A DNA stretch of 8,083 bases, from positions 1 to 8,083 of the forward strand of contig CAVBJS010000084.1 of the NCBI GenBank assembly GCA_963596015.1, read 5' to 3'. This DNA is from CAG-791 sp963596015. Lineage in GTDB: Bacteria; Bacillota; Clostridia; Lachnospirales; Lachnospiraceae. The notes under the pieces were generated by a model that worked only from the letters and a program-made list of their open reading frames with translations, made no database searches and had not been told where the DNA came from. This document shows positions 5,073 through 8,083 of this stretch, in pieces. The translations under genes and the position numbers were made by a program. Numbering within the stretch: position 1 is the first letter of the stretch; every line of letters begins with the position of its first letter.

Positions 5073-5945
5073 ATGTTTCAATTAGGACAAAAACAGATAC
5101 TGCAGGTAGTCAGAGAGGTAGGCTTCGGTGTCTATCTGGCAGAGAACAGTAACGAAGTAGACGCAGAGCAGGAGCTGCAGAGCGGTGCAGAGAGCGTGCT
5201 GCTGCCTAAGTCACAGCTGCCGGAGGCACTGCAGGTGGGAGACAGCATAGAGGTCTTTCTTTACAAGGATTCCGAGGACCGGATCATCGCTACCTGTAAA
5301 GAGCCTTTGCTGCAGCTGCATCAGGTAGGCTTTCTGACGGTCAAACAGGTGAGCAAGATCGGCGCATTCCTGGACTGGGGCCTGGATAAGGATCTGCTGC
5401 TTCCCTTTCACGAGCAGCCCAGGGATCATCATGTGATCGAGGGGCAGGAAGTTCTGGTGGCGGTTTACTTGGATAAGAGCAGCCGTCTTTGCGCTACTAT
5501 GAATGTATATCCCTATCTGCGAAAGGACAGCGAGTATCATACGGGGGACCGGGTGAACGGCACGGTTTATGAGACCAGCAATAATTTCGGAACCTTTGTG
5601 GCGGTGGACAATATATATTCTGCCCTGATCCCCAAACGGGAGCTGGTGCGGGATCTGCGCATCGGTGAGACCATTTCCGCCCGGGTAACAGCGGTAAAGC
5701 CGGATGGCAAGCTGGATCTGAGCATTCGGGAGACAGGGATCGTGCAGATCGACCGGGATGCCCGGAAACTGCAGCAGATCCTGGATACCAAGGGCAGGAT
5801 CCCCTTTACCGACAAGGCTGACCCGGCCCTGATCCGGGAAGAGCTGCAGATGAGCAAGAACGAATTCAAAAAAGCGGTAGGACGGCTTTTGAAGGAAGGA
5901 AAGATCCAGATCGGCAAAGAGGAGATCGCACCGGTACGGAAGTGA
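5073..5945 (+). CDS. cvfB: CvfB/YitL-family S1 RNA-binding protein
   Basis: This is a 290-residue protein of the CvfB (YitL) family, which binds RNA through S1 domains and affects virulence-gene expression in Staphylococcus. Residues about 5-75 form a first S1-like domain. Residues 84-145 form a second (VGFLTVKQVSKIGAFLDWG). Residues 156-219 form a canonical third (GDRVNGTVYETSNNFGTFV, ending in GKLDLSIRE). A C-terminal winged helix spans about 225-285, including MSKNEFKKAVGRLLKEGKI. I use ATG 5073, which has AGGACGG upstream. A longer frame from 4965 would overlap the thioesterase by 56 bases and has no family-like sequence there. CGG is the favoured arginine codon, in contrast to metY. The role in this organism is inferred from the family. 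Confidence 0.9.
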   Translation: MFQLGQKQILQVVREVGFGVYLAENSNEVDAEQELQSGAESVLLPKSQLPEALQVGDSIEVFLYKDSEDRIIATCKEPLLQLHQVGFLTVKQVSKIGAFLDWGLDKDLLLPFHEQPRDHHVIEGQEVLVAVYLDKSSRLCATMNVYPYLRKDSEYHTGDRVNGTVYETSNNFGTFVAVDNIYSALIPKRELVRDLRIGETISARVTAVKPDGKLDLSIRETGIVQIDRDARKLQQILDTKGRIPFTDKADPALIREELQMSKNEFKKAVGRLLKEGKIQIGKEEIAPVRK

Positions 5946-6140
5946 TCCGAAGAAAAACGGGATGTTATTACTTCTCTCCCAACCGACGGCGGAGTATGCC
6001 CGGGTGCAGGGGCCTTGCAGGAGCTGGGGCAGCTGGCTCGCGTCCTTTTCGAGCTTATGTACCGCTAGGTCTCCTGTATGGGGCCGAGAGGCGGCCCGGG
6101 CCCGGATACCGACCACAGAATCCGCCGCCTGGCTGGGAAG
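5946..6140. other. GC-rich non-coding stretch after the CvfB gene
   Basis: I see no convincing gene. A perfect hairpin GGGCCG-AGAGG-CGGCCC (6081-6097) could be a transcript end but has no T tract. The 15 bases at 6034-6048 (TGGCTCGCGTCCTTT) match 8052-8066 of the edge repeat with one difference, so a decayed third copy of that repeat may lie here. Short frames in this stretch show no family resemblance. Confidence 0.4.
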
Positions 6141-6145
6141 TGTAA

Positions 6146-6174
6146 CTGTAACAATAACTGCGGAAAATTATAAT
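6146..6174 (+). promoter_or_regulatory. Weak candidate promoter upstream of E3
   Basis: A perfect TATAAT (6169-6174) sits in an AT-rich patch, 17 bases after CTGTAA (6146-6151, 3/6 match). TGTAAC is directly repeated at 6141-6152. It could drive the HPr-like gene through element E3. Confidence 0.35.
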
Positions 6175-6191
6175 ATTTTACATGAAAACAG

Positions 6192-6221
6192 AGGACGAAC
6201 GGGCCTTCCTCGTAGTATAAT
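6192..6221 (+). promoter_or_regulatory. Second candidate promoter upstream of E3
   Basis: A perfect TATAAT (6216-6221) is preceded at 18 bases by AGGACG, which matches only the GAC core of the -35 consensus. GAGGA and TCCTC form an inverted repeat around the spacer, so an activator or repressor site is possible. Transcription from here would carry E3 in the 5' leader. Confidence 0.35.
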
Positions 6222-6243
6222 GTTTTTTAGCAAAAAAAGAACA

Positions 6244-6408
6244 GGCTGCGGCAGGGAAAGGCATAGCTTGAAAGAAAGGCCCCAGAGCAGTTCTTTCAAA
6301 CACCATGGAAGCCGTAAGCGTCGTCCATGGAGATCACTTCGGAGAATTGGCCTTCGGGAGATTCTCTTCGTGTAACCGCTGTAAACGGCGGCATAGAAAG
6401 GAGACAGA
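6244..6408 (+). repeat. Multi-hairpin element E3 (diverged copy), upstream of the HPr-like gene
   Basis: The same hairpin order as E1 is kept although the sequence has drifted. S1 is TTGAAAGAA/TTCTTTCAA (6268-6299). S2 is CCATGGA/TCCATGG (6303-6330) with tip CG-TAAG-CG. S3 is GAGAAT/ATTCTC (6342-6366) with an inner C-TTCG-G tetraloop. S4 is CCGCTG-TAAA-CGGCGG (6376-6391). The 3' end GGCATAGAAAGGAG matches the E1 end and supplies the ribosome binding site of the next gene. A half-copy of S4 (CTGCGGCA then AAAGG) also precedes S1 at 6246-6261, echoing the doubled S4 of E1. Confidence 0.75.
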
Positions 6409-6645
6409 ATGAAAGTAGAAAACATCAGCGACATTAAGAGATTTTTTGAAGTAGTTGACAGCTGCAAGGGCAAGGTAGAGCTGGTGACCGATGAGGGCGA
6501 CAGACTGAACCTGAAGTCCAAGCTGTCCCAGTATGTATCCCTGGCTAACTGCTTCTCTGACGGTCAGGTCAAGGAATTGGATATCGTGGCTTATGAGCCG
6601 GAAGATACCCAGAGACTGATCGACTTCATGATGACACAGGATTAA
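6409..6645 (+). CDS. Small HPr-like protein lacking the phosphorylatable histidine
   Basis: This is a 78-residue cytoplasmic protein with a strong AGGAG 5 bases before the ATG. Its plan resembles the HPr fold: an N-terminal helix (SDIKRFFEVV), a strand (KVELVT), the LKSKL turn where HPr has its regulatory serine, a middle helix, a strand (ELDIVA) and a C-terminal helix (EDTQRLIDFMM). It contains no histidine at all, so it cannot carry the His15 phosphate of a true PTS HPr. Such His-less HPr-like proteins occur in Clostridia; their role is unclear. Codons are AGA- and CTG-rich, as in metY, which suggests high expression. The family assignment rests on pattern similarity and is uncertain. Confidence 0.55.
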   Translation: MKVENISDIKRFFEVVDSCKGKVELVTDEGDRLNLKSKLSQYVSLANCFSDGQVKELDIVAYEPEDTQRLIDFMMTQD

Positions 6646-6676
6646 TCCCTGTCGGGAGTATGAAATAGAAAAGGAT

Positions 6677-6718
6677 GGTATTGCTTGTGCGCAGCAGTGG
6701 CGGTGCATGGGCAATACC
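6677..6718 (+). other. Long hairpin after the HPr-like gene
   Basis: GGTATTGCTTGTGC (6677-6690) pairs over 14 positions with 6705-6718, including three wobbles, around a 14-base loop. It starts 31 bases after the stop codon. No T tract follows, but a second structure starts only 2 bases later. Confidence 0.45.
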
Positions 6719-6720
6719 GG

Positions 6721-6790
6721 AAAAAGAGAGGAGAGTTCACATCTCAGGCCCACGAGTCTGCAGTATACACAGGTGGACGCCTCTCTTTTT
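6721..6790 (+). terminator. Branched terminator-like structure
   Basis: AAAAAGAGAG (6721-6730) pairs perfectly with CTCTCTTTTT (6781-6790). Inside, GAGA/TCTC (6731-6745) forms one hairpin. A second (6746-6782) pairs AGGC-CCAC with GTGG-AC-GCCT and CTG with CAG. The 3' arm ends in five T, so it may terminate the HPr-like transcript. The branched interior is unusual for a terminator and could instead be a small structured RNA. On the minus strand the A tract also becomes a T tract. Confidence 0.45.
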
Positions 6791-6818
6791 AGATTCTCGG
6801 TATAGCAATAGCCAAATC

Positions 6819-6840
6819 CCGGCGTCTTGAAAGAAGCCGG
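6819..6840 (+). other. Short hairpin upstream of the CPBP gene
   Basis: CCGGC (6819-6823) pairs with GCCGG (6836-6840), then a G-A mismatch, then TCT with AGA around the loop TGAA. The function is unknown. Confidence 0.35.
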
Positions 6841-6899
6841 AATGGGCATAGAACCGTTGCACCTTTTGTTAAATGATATAGCCCGGGCGGAGTTGGCAT

Positions 6900-6954
6900 T
6901 TAATCGCGCTGGATCGGCATTGCATCGGTGCTGTATCGACACTGTATCGACAGC
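6900..6954 (+). repeat. Five-unit 11-bp tandem repeat upstream of the CPBP gene
   Basis: Five consecutive 11-base units (starting at 6900, 6911, 6922, 6933 and 6944) each place ATCG at positions 3-6, with consensus near GNATCGRCRCT. The last two units differ only at the end. The 11-bp period keeps the ATCG core on about one DNA face. The array ends 29 bases before the TTG start codon. Confidence 0.6.
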
Positions 6955-6983
6955 GGTTCAGATAGAGAAAGTGGGAAAATAAA

Positions 6984-7955
6984 TTGACAGGCAAAAAAGC
7001 AGGCAGTGTATTTCTTCTGGCGGTTCTGCTGCATATGGTGATGGTGCTTATACTGGCAGTATGGGGGATGTTTTTTCCTGCGGTATACGACCTGTGGCCT
7101 TCTACACTGATCAGTGAAGGAGTGTTCCTGTGGCCTATGCTGATCTTTGCACTCTGTACACCGGCAGCTTTTTCGGAAATGTTTCCCTTTAAAAGGGTAA
7201 AAGTGCGGACGATCTTTCTGTCCCTGCTGATCATGGTATTGATCTATCCTCTCATCACCCTTGTAAACAGCATTTCTCTGCTCTTTACGGAAAGCGCCAC
7301 CCAGGTGCTGGTGACAGAAGCAACGGTAACCCCTATGTGGCAGATGCTTTTACTGCTGGGAGTAGTGGTGCCCCTGATAGAGGAATGTACCTTCCGGGGC
7401 TATATTTACGGCTGCCTTCGCAGCAGCGGCAAGACAGGCAGCGCCGTTGTGCTTTCTGCGCTTCTCTTTGGCCTGATGCACCTGAATCTGAACCAGGCAT
7501 CCTATACCTTCCTTTTGGGCCTGTTCCTGGCCATGATGACGGAGTTTACCGGAAGCCTTTGGCCGGCGGTTCTGATGCATGGCTGCTTTAACGGGTGGGA
7601 AGTGATCATGATGTATACGGCATCGGACAGCGTAGGCAGCGTGGAGGGAATGCTTACTTCTATCTGTGCAGCAAACGGACTTGATCCGGCAGAGATCCCC
7701 TCTGAGGCTATGAACCTGCTGGTGAATGTGTCCTCCGTTGCCATCCTGGCGGTGCAGGCATTGCTGGCTGTGGTGGGAACACTGTTGGCACTGCTATTGG
7801 TACGGCGGGTGGCCGTCATTGAAAGAGGCGAGAATCCCCGGCGCAACAAGGAGATAAAACCGACCGGGCATGCACTGAATGTACCGTTGGTGTTGGGAAT
7901 CCTGTTGGCAGTGGGCTACATTCTCTTTAATGAAATGGTGTTGATGCAGGCCTGA
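6984..7955 (+). CDS. CPBP-family intramembrane glutamic endopeptidase
   Basis: This is a 323-residue polytopic membrane protein of the CPBP (CAAX protease/Abi) family, related to Rce1. The three family motifs are present in order: EECTFRG (Glu133, Glu134, Arg138), FGLMH (Phe162, His166) and HGCFN (His199, Asn203), so the active site looks intact. Hydrophobic segments lie near residues 7-31, 44-62, 76-97 and 115-131, around the motifs, and at about 245-275 and 298-320. The start is TTG 6984, with a weak GTGGGA upstream. A stop at 6963 rules out a longer protein, and the first in-frame ATG at 7035 would cut into the first membrane helix. In bacteria, family members act in bacteriocin maturation or immunity, or in signalling; no bacteriocin gene is visible, so the substrate is unknown. 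Confidence 0.9.
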   Translation: MTGKKAGSVFLLAVLLHMVMVLILAVWGMFFPAVYDLWPSTLISEGVFLWPMLIFALCTPAAFSEMFPFKRVKVRTIFLSLLIMVLIYPLITLVNSISLLFTESATQVLVTEATVTPMWQMLLLLGVVVPLIEECTFRGYIYGCLRSSGKTGSAVVLSALLFGLMHLNLNQASYTFLLGLFLAMMTEFTGSLWPAVLMHGCFNGWEVIMMYTASDSVGSVEGMLTSICAANGLDPAEIPSEAMNLLVNVSSVAILAVQALLAVVGTLLALLLVRRVAVIERGENPRRNKEIKPTGHALNVPLVLGILLAVGYILFNEMVLMQA

Positions 7956-8030
7956 TGTCCGCTGCTTTACAGAATCTGCCGCCCAGCAAGATAATCCGCA
8001 CTGTAATTGCGACGGGCACGGCAAAACGTA

Positions 8031-8083
8031 ATGCACCGGGGCGCGGCAGAATGGCTCGCATCCTTTGCACTGCGCGCCAGTTT
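8031..8083 (+). repeat. Edge repeat, copy 2
   Basis: This stretch aligns in inverted orientation with 12-60. It contains CCGGGGCGCGGCAGA, then GGCTCGCATCCTTTGC, then GCGCGCC, and probably continues beyond the window. No terminator with a T tract and no gene is seen between the CPBP stop codon and the window end. Confidence 0.5.

Noticed and set aside
5211..6116. Long minus-strand frame opposite the CvfB gene
   Set aside because: It is a shadow of the CvfB coding sequence. The + strand frame has clear S1 domains.
5942..6375. Two overlapping + strand frames after the CvfB gene
   Set aside because: They have low-complexity, Arg/Gly/Pro-rich translations, overlap each other and element E3, and lack ribosome binding sites and family resemblance.
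839..6408. Insertion sequence carrying a transposase
   Set aside because: No transposase or integrase gene is present. If the elements are mobile, they must be moved in trans.

Overview
The window looks like a chromosomal stretch from a Gram-positive anaerobe of the class Clostridia, most likely a gut Lachnospiraceae. The case rests on moderate GC content, strong AGGAG-type ribosome binding sites, consensus TTGACA/TATAAT promoters, a MetY-type sulfhydrylase, a FatA/FatB-like acyl-ACP thioesterase next to a CvfB-type S1 protein, and a clostridial HPr-like small protein. The genus is inferred, not proven. All recognised genes read on the + strand.

Layout: (1) 1-364 has no gene. It holds one copy of an inverted repeat that recurs at the far end of the window, a promoter, and TTGA-N4-TCAA palindromes that look like autoregulatory operators. 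(2) 365-811 is a MarR-family regulator. (3) 839-1014 is a multi-hairpin element (E1) that ends in the ribosome binding site of a DegV-family fatty-acid-binding protein at 1015-1857. (4) 1858-2100 carries two terminator-like hairpins. (5) 2110-2363 is a consensus promoter and a leader that encodes a 23-residue peptide with four consecutive cysteine codons just before its stop. It lies upstream of metY (2364-3671), a sulfhydrylase that assimilates sulfide into homocysteine or cysteine, so cysteine-sensing attenuation is a natural hypothesis. (6) 3671-3773 can fold into a branched structure. (7) A strong promoter, a long inverted repeat and tRNA-Gln(CTG) follow, then a bidirectional terminator. 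(8) A second copy of the multi-hairpin element (E2), inverted, precedes an acyl-ACP thioesterase and a CvfB-like RNA-binding protein, which probably form an operon. (9) 5946-6408 holds GC-rich non-coding sequence, two weak promoters and a third, diverged multi-hairpin element (E3) that ends in the ribosome binding site of an HPr-like 78-residue protein. (10) 6646-6983 holds more strong hairpins and a five-unit 11-bp tandem repeat before a CPBP-family membrane protease (6984-7955). (11) The window ends in the second copy of the edge repeat.

The two most interesting signals are non-coding. The first is the three-copy, four-hairpin element. Its architecture and a CG-TRAR-CG hairpin tip are kept in all copies, and one stem shows a compensatory base-pair swap. 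Two of the copies dock directly on a start codon. The second is the Cys-Cys-Cys-Cys leader peptide upstream of metY. The genes themselves are ordinary housekeeping or accessory functions: regulation, lipid handling, sulfur metabolism, RNA binding, a PTS-like small protein and a membrane protease.
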